Assembly: GCA_029204225.1 (NCBI GenBank)
Contig: CM055110.1
Location: 46,214,267 to 46,278,266, forward strand
DNA length: 64,000 nt
DNA from: Diphasiastrum complanatum
Taxonomy: Eukaryota > Streptophyta > Lycopodiopsida > Lycopodiales > Lycopodiaceae
Direction of reading: 5' to 3'
Below the pieces are notes generated by a model. It worked only from the letters and a program-made list of their open reading frames with translations. It was not told the origin of the DNA and did not search any database. Shown in pieces: positions 49,531 to 61,943 of this stretch (within the stretch, counting starts at the first letter, position 1; every line of letters starts with the position of its first letter). The translations under genes were made by a program, and so were the position numbers.

Positions 49531-51021
49531 TGGAATAGTCCTGATATGGTAGATCGGATATTTAGTGTTCAAGGTTGATGGTTAGGTCTCAATTTAATTC
49601 CATGTCAAGGCCAATTTGTAACTAAGAATCTTGAGAGGACCCATATACTCCTATTGAGACATGCAGAATAGTGCATGGCTTGTGACGGTCATATGCATGA
49701 GGATAGCATGGGATATGTGAATTATGTTTACATGGACAACATGGGAGGTTGCATGGGTGCATATGTGTAGGCTTTTTACCCCTATGTATATGGGTAGGGA
49801 CACGCGCTTCTCCATTCTAAGTTTTGGCACTTGGTTGTCAGTTTCTCTCCTCTCCTTAGACATTCACTTGCCATGGCTCGAGGGTGAGGTATTTGGACAC
49901 ATCTCAGTTGGATGAGTGGTTTGGCTCCCACTAGTCTCTTAGTGCGTTGATCATTGTGAAAGATTCAACTAGTTTCATCACGTTTTGCTATATTTCCATA
50001 TTTGGCATATTGATGCCAAAACTTGTTTTAGACTTAGAGATTGACTTTTCAAAGCTCACTAGTCTAAATTTCATCTGAATAAACACTTTTTGAAAGTGTG
50101 GGAAAGTTAGAATGCGAGATTGAATAGATTCAAATTTGAATAGTTGGGTACATTGAATCTATACCCAAAATTAGTAGGGTTAGCATTTTGTGGGAAAGCC
50201 AGGTGGCCAAATAGGGTTTGGACCTGCTATAAAAGGATGTAAGTTGTGGAGAGAGCTATCTTCTCTCTTCTCTATCTCATTTCATGCTTATACATGGTTC
50301 TCTAGGGTTCTACTATCCATTGGTGCACTATCTTGGTGATTGCTTGCAATTCTATGTGTAGAATGATCTATATTTGTTATTTTTGGATCCACACGTGTGA
50401 AATACAATAGTTTGCTGGTTTTGTATGGACAACAATAATACTTTTTCATTTCATTCAAGTTTGATCAAGTTCTATTAGTGTTTGCATCTCATTTTGTGTG
50501 TAGATGCTGATTTGTCTACATTGGTGAGATTGGTAGTGTATTTCTCTTTCTAACCAAAGATCATTCAAGTAGATTGGATCATAATGATCTGAAATCTTTC
50601 ACAATCATGTCCTCATCTTAGTAGAGCTTCTTGGTGGTCTTTACATTGGCATCAGAGTATCTCAAATCATTTGGAATAGTCCTAATATAGACCGACTATC
50701 TAGTATTCGAGATTGATGGTTACGCCTCGATTTAATTCCATGTCAAGGCAAGTTTGTAACTAATAACCTTGAGAGGAACTAGACACTCCTATTGCCCAAG
50801 GCTTCTTACCCCTATGTATATGGGGAGGGACATGCCCTCTTCCATTCTAAGCTTTTGGCTCTTGGTTGCTAGTTTATGTCCCCTCCTCAGGTATTCACTT
50901 GCCATGGCTTGGGAGTGAGGTGTTCGGATACATCTCATTTGAATGGGTGGTTTGGCTCCCACTAGTCTCTTGTTGTGTTGATCCTATCCTCATCTTAGTA
51001 GTCTTCTTGGTGGTCTTTACA
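49531..51021 (+). mobile_element. LTR pair C with only 25 bp between
   Basis: Direct repeats 49531-50645 and 50672-51021 both start TGGAATAGTCCT(G/A)ATAT and end TCTTGGTGGTCTTTACA. The first is followed by TTGGCATCAGAGT, a copia-type primer site, and then the second LTR begins. The first copy is longer because of a nested solo LTR (49955-50603) and about 115 bp absent from the second. No target duplication is visible; its left edge coincides with the inversion breakpoint. Confidence 0.75.
49955..50603 (+). mobile_element. Solo LTR with TSD ATCAT nested in LTR C
   Basis: 649 bp starting TGTGAAAGATT and ending AATCTTTCACA, perfect 11-bp inverted ends with TG/CA termini. It is flanked on both sides by ATCAT (49950-49954, 50604-50608). 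The second LTR C copy preserves the site without the insert (GTTGATCCTATCCTCATC). Orientation is not determined; the strand given is nominal. Confidence 0.8.
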
Positions 51022-51220
51022 ATCAAGATGTAATTGAAAGTGATTAACATGATGGTCACAAATGGAAGTAGATTCTATCATCTTGCATGAGAAAATTTTA
51101 TTTCTCAAGTATAGTTGAGTAGTTACAAATTAGGTCTCATACATATTGATGGGAGCATCCTAAGCTCGTTTCGATGTTTTGTAGCTACTGATATGTGATA
51201 TTGGTGAGTTTTTAAGATTC

Positions 51221-51332
51221 ATGAATATCAATGTGAGTGCTCTGCCATCCTTGGATTTCCATTTGGAAATGAGGTCTACATGGATATCAATGTGAGTGCT
51301 CTGCCATCTTTGGATTTCCATTTGGAAATGAG
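51221..51332. repeat. 59-bp tandem duplication
   Basis: ATG(A/G)ATATCAATGTGAGTGC through TTTCCATTTGGAAATGAG occurs at 51221-51273 and 51280-51332. It lies in a short minus-strand open frame of no recognised family. Confidence 0.88.
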
Positions 51333-51339
51333 CTTGTTG

Positions 51340-53290
51340 TGGGAGTACGATAGATCCGTCAACCACATCCCCCATGAACCTTTTCCCAATAGTGTCATCT
51401 TTATATGATACTTCCACATATGGAATCGTTGCCATTGAATTTCTCATTAAGGTAGATAAAAGACAATTGCTCCATGTGTGTTGTTAAATATTGGATATGT
51501 GGTGACAATGTCAATGCTTGATCATCTTTCAAGATGCGCATATAAGTGGAGTATATTCTTGAGTCGGACATGTGATTCACATTATATACATAATGAGCTT
51601 GCGATTATACGATATTGTGAAAATGGGGTCTTGGAAACAGTTGTTCTAACCTATGATCAAGAAAAGCAGAGAAAAACAACCCACAATACTAATGCATTGA
51701 AAATAAGAAAAAACTAGAAGCATCAATACCATGCCATGTGACCTCTTAGCAAAATGTTGAGAGACTGCGCTCACGAGGCAAAAGTTTTTTTCCTCCACCT
51801 TGAAATGTTAGACCTAAAATTTTCACCTTCATTGGTATACCAATAATAGGTAGACAGTCATAAAGAACTTCTCAATTTCAAGAGTAGTATACCAACACAC
51901 TCACATTATATGGGCATACGTTGTTTGCCTATGTATACCCACCAAAAATTTGGGTATGTGAATACTTATTATGCTGATTTACCTGTCCATTATGAATATT
52001 AATAGCTCTTTATAAAGTATTAATAAAAGTCTCGAGCAGCTTATCAATAAAGTGTCAATATGAAGAAACACCTTGGTGCATTTATTCATAGAAAAACTAA
52101 TAGGTACATTGACGAGAAAGATGGAAGGTTAACCAAAAGTAAGCTCAAACAAGAGCGAAGCTCTCACTACAACTAAGATTACCATTAAAAAAAAGATGCA
52201 ACAACTATGATGATGTCAGCGGAAATCTGCCAACTGACTGCAGCAGATCATAAAAGTGAAGAGGTGCTGAGTCGACCAATGAAGGGAGATGAGATGTAGC
52301 AGACCCAGCCACCATCGCCCGTTGTAGGGTTGATAGGGCCTGAGCATGTTGCAAGGCAATGGAAATACGTTGCTTGAAAGAAGCCACGAGAATAGAACCT
52401 GGAATACCTTGGCACTATGCCACCTGATAGAAACACATGCGAAGAAATTTCTCAAAGCGTCGATGCAAGGTGCCATATGTCTCAATTGCCAGGAGAATGA
52501 AAACATCGATAGGGTGCCTGTTGGAGTAGTTTTTTCCTTCTCTTATGCTGCCACGCCTGCTGCTTCTCCTGGTGTGGAGGCAAAGCGAGGCAGTAGGTCA
52601 CCACTCGTGGGATCAACAACAACAACATCTGCCAAAGTAGGTCACCAACAACAACAACATCTACCAAAGTCTCGGGAGAGGACAATGTCAACATGCCTGC
52701 GTGAAGAGTGGGGCGGGGTAGAAAGAAAGGACATGAGATTGCTCTTGAGGACATGGAATCCTCCATTCCTAGCTATAGCAGCCGCTGCATCACTGACACA
52801 TCATGAGTAGTTGTGTGCTCACTACTAGAAGGATAGTGGAGGAAGTGGGTAGCCCCAAGCAAAGGCGGAGAGCAGTGGTGAAAATGGTCGAAGACAATCA
52901 AAAGGAAGAAATAACAGGCTGAGCTGACAGCAAGCCCCCGCGACCCGCACAAGAAAGAAGTCAAGCTCGATGCAACGCCGAAGGTGCCTCAAACAACATA
53001 CTAGAAAGGGTTTGCCTGTGCACGCGCTCCAAGAGGATCTCTTGCAAGTGGTCTGAGCTGAAAGTGAGGAGTTGCTCAAAATGAGAAAGACATGCTCGGG
53101 TAGAGAGGGGGAGAAGATCCTGCGCAACGATAAGGAGGTGCTGAAAAGGCTAAATTGCGTAGGCATATAAGATATCAAAAAGTCATACTCTCACAGAAAG
53201 ATGCTGAATTGAAGCATATAGTAGATCGTTGGCAAGCTAATTTTGCTACGAAAATTCACGCACAGAATTAGAGAGGGATGTGTAAAACAA
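51340..53290. other. No recognised gene
   Basis: Short open frames on both strands (for example 52346-52810 plus, 53178-52825 minus) show no domain. 52600-52690 carries an imperfect repeat of AACAACAACA and GTAGGTCACC. Possibly upstream sequence or remnants of an unknown element. Confidence 0.4.
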
Positions 53291-53294
53291 GAGT

Positions 53295-53576
53295 TTGCAA
53301 AACATCATTGGTATTCTTTACCATATCAATGAAATTTATAACTCAAAACATGGCACTTTGTTATCTGATTCCACCAACAATATGTTTGTAGATTTGAATC
53401 ATTTACTAAGATTTATTATAAAGTTTTATGGAATCACAAATGAAAGTGTTGAAAAATTGATATCAGTTCTCAAGTTAGATGAATCAGAAGTAATAAAGGG
53501 ACAAAAGCTAGAAAGGATTAGTGTTACACTTATGAACGGAGCATTAAGCAATATGATAAACTTATTGCTTACCTGA
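53295..53576 (+). other. Uncharacterised open frame, 93 codons
   Basis: Amphipathic, Leu/Ile/Asn-rich reading (LNHLLRFIIKFYGI, VEKLISVLKLDESEV). The same frame is preceded by a plausible coding-like stretch (KDAELKHIVDRWQANFATK, from about 53200) broken by a stop. No family recognised; it may be a decayed exon. Confidence 0.25.
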
Positions 53577-53690
53577 ATGGTATAACGAAAACAAGAAATG
53601 CAGCAAAATGACACTTATTACCTAAAAATACGGAGCACACATAGGAAAAGAGACATACAACATACATAGACAAAGAAGAAACACTGACAA

Positions 53691-53799
<109 letters not shown>

Positions 53800-54303
53800 C
53801 AGGCCCCAGGCGCTACATGGATACCAGAGCATGCAAGAGAGAAGGGAGGAGAGGCAACAACAACGAGGAGAGGCAAGAGCAGCGAGGAGAGGCAGCAGCA
53901 GCAACAGCAGCAACGAGGGAGGCCGGGGCAGAGGAGAGCTAGGGATGGCGGGGAGCGAGCAAGGGGCGAGAGAGACTCATTTTGGCCTTAAGAAAAACAA
54001 TGCAAGGCCACGTGTGAAGTTGCCTCAAAAAAAATTTCAGCACGTGTCGCGCAACATGTGTTCAAACATGTTGATGTACTCACCAGTGGTATGGATACCG
54101 TTTTCGTGTTGAGCACGAATTGGTCGACTAAACTTTTTTCAAAATAGTGAAAACATATTATATTTAGGCATATTTAAGCATACAACCACTTCACACGAGC
54201 AAATGCAATCCCAGGTCACCAATGAAAGGATGGTGTGAGCTCATGTAGAGAACGGGTAAGGGGGTGGTGATACCACGAGAACCCTCAATGGTGACCTCTC
54301 CCA

Positions 54304-54337
54304 AAACCCTAGCTAAAGGTCACGGAGGTTAGGGTTT
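54304..54337. promoter_or_regulatory. Inverted telo-box pair before FKBP gene
   Basis: AAACCCTA (54304-54311) and TTAGGGTTT (54329-54337) form an inverted pair about 100-130 bp upstream of the FKBP start codon. Telo-boxes are enriched in promoters of plant genes for growth and ribosome/chromatin functions. A promoter role is inference. Confidence 0.5.
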
Positions 54338-54434
54338 ACAAATCCAGTTCTGTTCTTTCACACTCTCTTTACTTCTGCTATCGAAAGGATTCGGATTCGT
54401 TCTTCTACAATATTGAACTCAAAAGCGAGGAGCG

Positions 54435-56213
54435 ATGGTGTTTTGGGGTATGCGCCTGCCCCTGCTTTCTATCCAGGCAGCCTAATTTTGCTATATTTTG
54501 TAATCTTTTTTTTGAGTTTTAGCTGCGATACCTTTGTATCTTTCAGTTTGACGTTTTGCTCAAATAACTGAAACCTCTACCGTTGTAGGCTCTATTATTT
54601 ATATGCTCCGGCAATCTCTTTAGTGTTCACTGTTTAGTGCAGAATAATTTTGTTTAGATTCTGGTCTGATCGGTTGTTTTGTTGTCGCAGGGGTGGAAGT
54701 CCGTCCTAAAAAATCTTTTAAGCAGTCTTCAGAAGCTTTTGAAGGTGGAAAGCTCCACCTGTCTCAGGTCGGTCGTTTCGACTTCTAATTCACTTGATGA
54801 ACCTAGTCGAAATTTCCTAAATGCAGTACCATTTCTAGATTTTTTGGAGGACAGAGATAACATATCATTGATATCTCAGTTTTTGATTTTGTGGGTTTTT
54901 TCCACTTTGAATATTCAAAAATCCTGCTATAAATGCTGTGAACTAAGGTTCATCTCATGTAAGTTCCAATACTAATACATGGGTTTTCTCAAATTGTTCA
55001 GTCATTTTTTGGATGATTTTCTCAATTTTACCGAACTCATAAAGTATCGCCATTTATGAAAATCCGAAATACAATTGATATGTTCCAATTCGGTGATCTA
55101 CAGGCAACTTTAGGCCTGCATTCGAAAGCAAACGAAAGGACGGTGGTCGCATGCAAAGTTGGCGACGGTTCAAAATTTTTTCTATGTTCTTTGATTCCTG
55201 GGGTTATGGAGTCATGCTCTTTGGATCTGCTTTTTGACCAAGACGTTGTATTCTCAGTAGTAGGGTCAGCCAGTGTCCATCTGGCAGGATACTATCTTCC
55301 GGCAGATATGCCCGAAGTTATGGGAGATGAATCCAATGAAGACTTGACGTTTGGAGGGTATTTGCACAATTCTCATTAATGTCGGATGCTACTATTATTT
55401 TAAGCTCTGTTTTTATGTTGGTTAGCTCGTGTTGAACCTGTCATTCATCAAGTAGTAGCTTAATCCGCTGACCCTATTGCTCATTTGTTCCCTATTTCGC
55501 ATATCTATCCCTCCATGATTGTCAAAATCGCACATCTGTATCGCTCGATGGTTGTCTAAATCTGATCAACTGGATGGTTGTCTCAATCCCGCATATCTAT
55601 CCAGCATCGATGACTCCGGCATAGATCTCCAGCGTATTTTTCTATAGGTTGAAGTCAATATCATTTTTTTTTCCTTTGTTACAAAATACGCATTTAAATT
55701 TTTTTTTTGGGTCAAGTTCCGGAATGGAATGCTTTCTGGACACATTTGAGGATGCGTTCCGTTCCGGAACAGGCAACTATGCTCAAAGCTATATATCATG
55801 TGTGAATGTTGACTAATTTGAATTTGGTGAAGTGATGACTTTTTGGAACTCTTAGCCTGTTCATCTTACAGGGCTTATGATAGCTGGGAGTAAGATATTC
55901 TGCAATAAATATGCTAGAATAATTTTTGAGCATTAAAGCTATTGTTTCTTCGATGTACTCTAACACTGGGAGTAAGATGTCATGAAATGAAGGTGCTCAA
56001 TCACTATTTGAGCAGTAAAGCCTTGTTTGTTAAATGCACTGTTAAACTACATAAGGATTATATTGCTCCATGTTGTAACTCATACAGGAACTCTTTTGCT
56101 GTTTTTAGTCTACAAAACTTGGTATATGATGTTTTTAACATCTTCATTCTTTTTAATCAACACTATGCTGTTCATACAGTGGGGTTTATGCAATGTGTAC
56201 ACGCACATATATG

Positions 56214-56256
<43 letters not shown>

Positions 56257-59200
56257 GATGGGCCCATGTGCAGATATGATTTTGATGATGAAGATGAAAG
56301 TGACGAAGACGATATCAGCAATGAAAGTGACGATAGTGATATTCCCATGGATGTTTCAATAAATACTGGTGGTATGTGCTGGGATTTTCAATAGTACAAG
56401 TTTCGTCTTTTGAGTAGGACATGTTATTTCACAATACATGAAAATATTCATGAAGTGTTGTGGGTGCAAACAAGGAATCCGAAGGTTTGGAAGTTATTTA
56501 GAGACGAATTTCTTTCTTCCAAAATTCATGATAATATACCTATTCAAATGGTCTATGTGTTACGTACATGCTTGGATTAATAAATAAGACACTTGTTACT
56601 TTGACCAATTTCAAAGTTTTATTGTGATTTATGGATTAGGGGTTTTTGAAACTAGCCGTAACGTGTGTTGTGAGAGAGCTTGCAATACTGATGAAGGGAT
56701 TTCGCCTCGCATCCCTATATCAAACACATCCTATTGTGTAGTTGGTTCTATACAACTAAGATGAATGTCTTCTAATCGTACAAGTGATGCACAATTCTTA
56801 CCTTCAACATGTGTTCCTTGTAACAACATTAGTGCTTCGTTGAATGTGCAATGCTATAACATATGTCGTGACATTGTTAGACTAACTTACCTCGTGTAGC
56901 TGCCTTGATACAAGGACACGTGTCATGCACACAAGATCATCCTTGAAATAGTACACTATCAATGGTATATCCTCTTACAAAGATACCAAGACAATCAACA
57001 ATATATTGATTTGTAGGCCCCTCTATAAAGGGACATTACCATAGAGTTTATGAAACTCTCAACTATGGTTGTCAACTATTGAATCCTAAGAGTTATTCTA
57101 TTCATCTAGAAGCACTTTAGAGCTAGCAATTCTAAAAACCGAACATGACCCATTAAGTGACCAAATATTGGGAGTCTCGACTTTTAGTGAGTAAATAAAT
57201 TGTGGGTTTTGCAAGGTTTCTATGTCTAGATGTGTTGATTGTGGCAATTTCTAGTCATCCATATATGACCTACCTTGGGAAGGGTAATTGTTATCATAAA
57301 TGTTTTCTATTTTCTATAGATCTCTGAAGATTAACGCTTACTCGTACTTAAAGTCATATCCAATATATAATAGGACTTGTAGACATGGATTTTAAAATTT
57401 CCTTATGAGTGCTTGTTCATTGTTTTTCAAAAGAGCATTTTCTAATGCTCCTTTTTTCTGCACACATCATAATGATTATGACAATCCTTTTGTTCACCAA
57501 ATCAAGTAAGTGAGGCCCCAAGTACACGAAAATCTCAATGTATGTAACTCTTCTCTACTAATGAAATCATTTTCCTCAATGAAACAAGGAGCATTTTACA
57601 AATAATAACTGAACAAATTAGTAGACTTCAAATTTGCGTAAACAACCACAAGTTATAGATGCCAAAATAGGAGCCACAATACAACAAAAAAAGCAACAAC
57701 GATGAAAACTTGACAAAGGGAGTCACATAATGGATATATGTGATGGTGAATGGTAAGGTGGACTTTGTTAAGCATTATGAATGGACAACAAATGTCAATT
57801 GCCATGCAAAGTGAGCTTTGTAGGTAGTAATGTATGTCACAACAAAAAATGATGAGGATGCAAGAAGGAATGAAATAGACACTAATTGAGGCATAGTTCA
57901 TAAAAAATTTGTAGGTCTAGATCTGGAGTATCTCAACCCCTATGGAAGACACAAACCATAAAAGCAAAGAGAGTTAACTAGTATGAAACACACATGAATG
58001 AGACACAGTTTTCTAATGTATGAAACACTGTTTCATACAATTTTTTTAATAACAACCGTTAGATATGCATTTTTTTGCTTTAAAAAAATTACCCCCCTCT
58101 TGTATGCCAGTTAGACATTAAAAATAAAACAATTAGAAATGATTCCTAGACAGTATCCCTGGCATTCCTTTTTACGTATTGTATTTTCCCCAATTGTAAA
58201 TATTGTATAGCCATGAAGCCTTGGCCAAACATGTAGCCATATTATATTGAGGGGTTCATGCTTGCATGGTTTAGGGTTTGCGGTTCAAGAATTCTTGCTT
58301 ATACAATTTAATGTGTAGTAGGTTTGGGCTAGCACATAGGTTGTATGGTTCAATATATGTCTAGCGACATCTCTAGCATTCCTTTGTACATAGTACATAC
58401 TATATTTGGCCCTTTTAATAAATTGTACAGCCATAGAGTGCTACTCAAATATTTAGCCGTGGTACAGTGAGCAAGCCAATCACGCTTGTAGAGTTTAGGG
58501 TTATGTTGTTGCTTATACATTCTAGTGTGTTAATGTCTTTAGTATGCGGACAAATACAAGGAGGCACTGATCCGGATACCTGAGGAGGTGTAAATGTTTC
58601 TACATGTGTTACATTTTGTGGAGGGCTTGCGTGAAAGCCTTCGGCCTTTTGTAAGAAAGGAGTAGGCTTCAAGCCTCCACAGGGCTTTGCAGATGGCTCT
58701 ATATTATGAAGATGGAAAAAAGGCCAAGGAGTCTGAGACACCTACTACAGGAGGGTTTCAGCCTTGGGAGAAAAAATAGTTCAAAAAATGGAAGGGTCAA
58801 TCCTCGCAAGAGCAAATTCAAAGTGATAAAAAGAGTAAAGGTGCGGGCCTCTCAAAAGGCAAAAAGCGATATGGGACGTCCAATTCCCAAGAGGGCCAAC
58901 GCTTTTCTACTCCATCGCCGCAGGACTTGGAGCGGGCAAAGATTGAAAAACTTTGCTTTGGTTGTCTAGGGTGTCATAAGTGGAAGGAGTGTCCTCGCAA
59001 TCCCTCACGGACCACCTATAGTTTGCAAGTCGAGCAGGCAGATTCTATGAAGATTGAGGAGTTGGAGCAAGAAGAACCTCAAGGTCTCCACGGTTGATGA
59101 ACGTGTCGGTGGTTTGAAAGGTGGACTCGGTGGTAGAGCTGTTTTGATTCTATTTGACACTAGGTCCTCACATAATATCATTAAGTCTGCTTTGATTAAA

Positions 59201-61426
59201 CGGTTAAGAGTGAGCACACAACCATCCCTGTATTAGTACATAGTCGAAATGGCTGATGGAACGGGTGCGAAGTCCGAGAAGAGGATGTGCATAAGACTGC
59301 CTTCCGGAGTCATTTTGGACATTATGCCCTTTGGATTGACTAATGCCCTTGCAACATTTATGATGTTGATGAATGATGTGCTTAGACCGTGGGCAAGTTT
59401 GTGGTTAATTTTGTTGATGACATACTTGTTTACGGTTGTGGTGCTCCTATGCATGTTAATCACCTTAGGACTATGTTATCAACTTTGAGGGAAAACACGT
59501 TATTTGCTAATGATAAAAAGAGCAAATAGTTTAAAAAAGAAATCACATATCTGGATTTTATGGTGTCAGCGGATGGAATAAAACCAAATCCTCAGAAAGT
59601 TGCTGTTCTTCTTGCCTGGCCTGTTCCTACATACTTGACGACACTAACAGGCTTTCTAGGGTTGGCTGTGTTTTATTGTAAAGGTGTGAAGAATTATTCA
59701 CACGTAGCTGCACCATTGACCGATATGTTACAGAAAAAACAAATGGAAAGACTGGACGGAAGTTCAGCAGCGAAGTTTCGATGCTTTGAAACAAGCTGTC
59801 GCTGACTTTGTCACTTTAAAAATTGTGGACCCTCAAAAACTATTTGTCGTAGAAACGACTGCAAGTGACATTGCCGTTGGGGCAGTTTTGATGCAAGAGG
59901 GTAGGCCTGTAGCCTTTGAGAGCAAGAAGCTCAACCTTGCACAGAATAATTATCCAACTCATGAGAAGGAGTTGTATGCCATTATCCACGCTTTGAAGGC
60001 ATGGAGGCATTATTTGTATGGTGCGGAATTCTGTGTACACTGACCATAACACTTTGAGATATTTCTGCAACCAGCCGGACCTCAGAGGGCGGCAGGCCAG
60101 GTGGGTTGGGTTGATGCAGGAATTTCACATGGAAATTCAGTACAAGAAGGGTGCCAAAAATTGTGTGGCTGATGCATTATCTCGTATATTGTATCAGATG
60201 TCTTTTGTGGTCATTGAAAATGACCTGATTGTTGAGATTAGACAGGCTCAACAAGAGGATCCTCATTGTCAAAGAATTGTGAGAGAGGCAAATCTTGTGC
60301 AAGTAGGAACTCAGGATGAGAGTTCTAGTCTCTTTGCTCACACTTACCTTAAATATACCATAGAAGATGGTATGATTAAGAGAAATGGCAAACTTCCCAT
60401 TCCAGTTTGTGAGGAGCTGCGTAAGAAGATTGTCCATTTATGTCACGATAGCCCTAATGTAGGTCATCCTGGTGTGGATAGGACCTATGAGTTGATCCTA
60501 TGTAACTTTTGGTGGCCTAAATTGAAAAAAGATGTTTATCATTATGTGACTCACTGTTTGAAAGTGCCAGGTCAATAAAGCAAAAAGGATTAAGACTATT
60601 GGAGGTTTACACCCACTACCTGTGCCAAGTGGAAGATGGGAGAGAATCTCCATGGATTTTATCACCAACTTGCCTCGTACGCAGTCACAACATGATTCTA
60701 TCTTGGTCATAGTTGACAGACTCACTAAGATGACTCATTTTATTCCAACACAACAAGATTGATGCGGTTGGAGTAGCTAGTTTGTTTATCGAGCATGTGT
60801 TCAGACTTCATGGATTACCGTCATCCATAGTGTCTGACAGAGATACTCGATTCACTGGAAGCTTTTGGATTGCAGTGTTGGCCATTCTTGAAGTCCAATT
60901 GAGAATGAGCAGTATGGAGCATCCCGAAACGGATGGCCAGACTGAGAGAGTCAACCAGACCTTGTGTTTTAACTGATAAGGGTGAAGAAGGGTGCGTTGG
61001 AGAGAAGGAGAAGATACACTCTGATCTTCTACGCTTGTAAATGTGGAGAACGTCCCATTTTTCTTGGCTTCTAGCTAGTAGCAAGGCTTGAGGATTAGCA
61101 CACACTAATAAAAGAAATCATGTTGAAACCCTAATGAAAAAGTTGGGGAAATGTGTCTATGATTTCTAATTGCTTTCAATATTCAGTTGATACGAATACA
61201 TGCTTGCTTAAATAACTAATTGCTAAGATATATGGTTTTTGAAAATATGCAAAGTTGTTATATGTAGGAAATTTTACAGATAGCAAACACATTTTCTACT
61301 AGTAAAAGTTGCTTTCCACGTTACCTAAAATGGAAAGAAGTACTTGCTATCTAGGAGGAACCAAACACAGGCTCAATGAGTAATGTCTATATATGTGGTA
61401 GGGTGGAAGAGGAATCGGGAGTTTTC

Positions 61427-61460
<34 letters not shown>

Positions 61461-61771
61461 TACATTGTTAATTTATTTTTGATGAAGCTTCTTTTTTGTT
61501 TTCATGTAGTCATAATTGAGGAAATTTTTGACGAGGTGCCTGATGAGAAAGTTAAGAAACTACAGAACATTAGTGTGGAGCTGAAGCCATTGCACTTGGA
61601 ACAAGAAAATGCTGTTGAAAAGCAAGTTCATAGAGATACTACTGAACCTGAAAGTGCAGACAACGAAAATGAGGAAAGCGAAGATGAAGATGGTTTCCCT
61701 TTACCTCGAAAGCGAAAGACATCTCCAGATGAATCAGAAAAACCAGTAAAGAAAACCAAATTTGCTGAAAT
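54435..61771 (+). CDS. Nucleoplasmin-type FKBP (FKBP43/53-like), 5' exons
   Basis: These nuclear immunophilins bind histones through an N-terminal plant nucleoplasmin domain and acidic tracts, and carry a C-terminal FK506-binding domain. Five exons splice in frame: 54435-54447 (MVFWG), 54691-54767 (VEVRPKKSF...LHLSQ), 55104-55357 ([27 protein letters not shown]), 56274-56371 ([16 protein letters not shown] acidic tract) and 61510-61771 (VIIEEIFDE, then [14 protein letters not shown], a basic nuclear-signal-like patch, ending KKTKFAE). All junctions are GT-AG with consistent phases. Exon 5 closes AAAT|GTAAGC, so translation should continue; reading through instead meets TAA at 61773. The FKBP domain is not in the window. 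HD2-type histone deacetylases share the MxFWGVEV start, but the VIIEEI and SEDEDG blocks favour FKBP. Intron 4 (5.1 kb) holds a gypsy remnant. Confidence 0.85.
56218..56251 (+). repeat. (GA)n just before FKBP exon 4
   Basis: About 17 GA units end 22 bp before the exon 4 acceptor. A purine run here is unusual for a 3' splice region, where pyrimidines are expected. Confidence 0.95.
56400..58145. other. FKBP intron 4, left part, noncoding
   Basis: AT-rich with no domain, terminal repeat or RNA gene recognised. Confidence 0.5.
58146..58535. repeat. Old tandem duplication in FKBP intron 4
   Basis: 58146-58320 and 58363-58535 share in order CT(G/A)GCATTCCTTT, ATTGTA(T/C)AGCCAT, TAGCC, GTTTAGGGTT and TTGCTTATACA. 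Divergence is high. Confidence 0.65.
58690..60975 (+). mobile_element. Ty3/gypsy remnant 3 in FKBP intron 4
   Basis: Plus strand, in gypsy order. Gag tail with knuckle [13 protein letters not shown] (58952). Protease [14 protein letters not shown] (59145), where DTG has become DTR. RT from [12 protein letters not shown] (59330) with the catalytic box FVDDILVY (59415); the first half of RT is deleted. Then [20 protein letters not shown] and RNase H ([58 protein letters not shown]). Integrase follows with its finger ([11 protein letters not shown]; the CQRA-type Cys are partly lost), core [10 protein letters not shown] and the catalytic-Glu region [14 protein letters not shown], ending at a stop near 60975. 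Multiple stops and frameshifts; no LTRs found. Confidence 0.88.
61428..61457 (+). repeat. (GA)n before FKBP exon 5
   Basis: About 15 GA units end 52 bp upstream of the exon 5 acceptor (TTTTCATGTAG|TC). Confidence 0.93.
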
Positions 61772-61943
61772 GTAAGCTAATTCAGTGATTGTAGCTACTG
61801 CAAATCCATTTTCTCTATCTTGTAAGCATTGTAATTGCCAATTGATTGAGACCCAAATATAAGCCAAAATATAAGCATTCTATTTTTCTTATTATGCCTC
61901 AATGGGTTATTTGCTATCATAGTACAGCATGTTATGTCTGAAG

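Noticed and set aside
51160-51447. Minus-strand frame of 95 codons
   Set aside because: Its length depends on a 59-bp tandem duplication and it matches no family.
52205-53178. Overlapping open frames on both strands
   Set aside because: No domain, no codon consistency and compositionally biased (AAC and CT words).
54435-61771. HD2-type histone deacetylase
   Set aside because: The shared MxFWGVEV start allows it, but the VIIEEI and SEDEDG blocks after the acidic tract favour FKBP43/53; not fully excluded.
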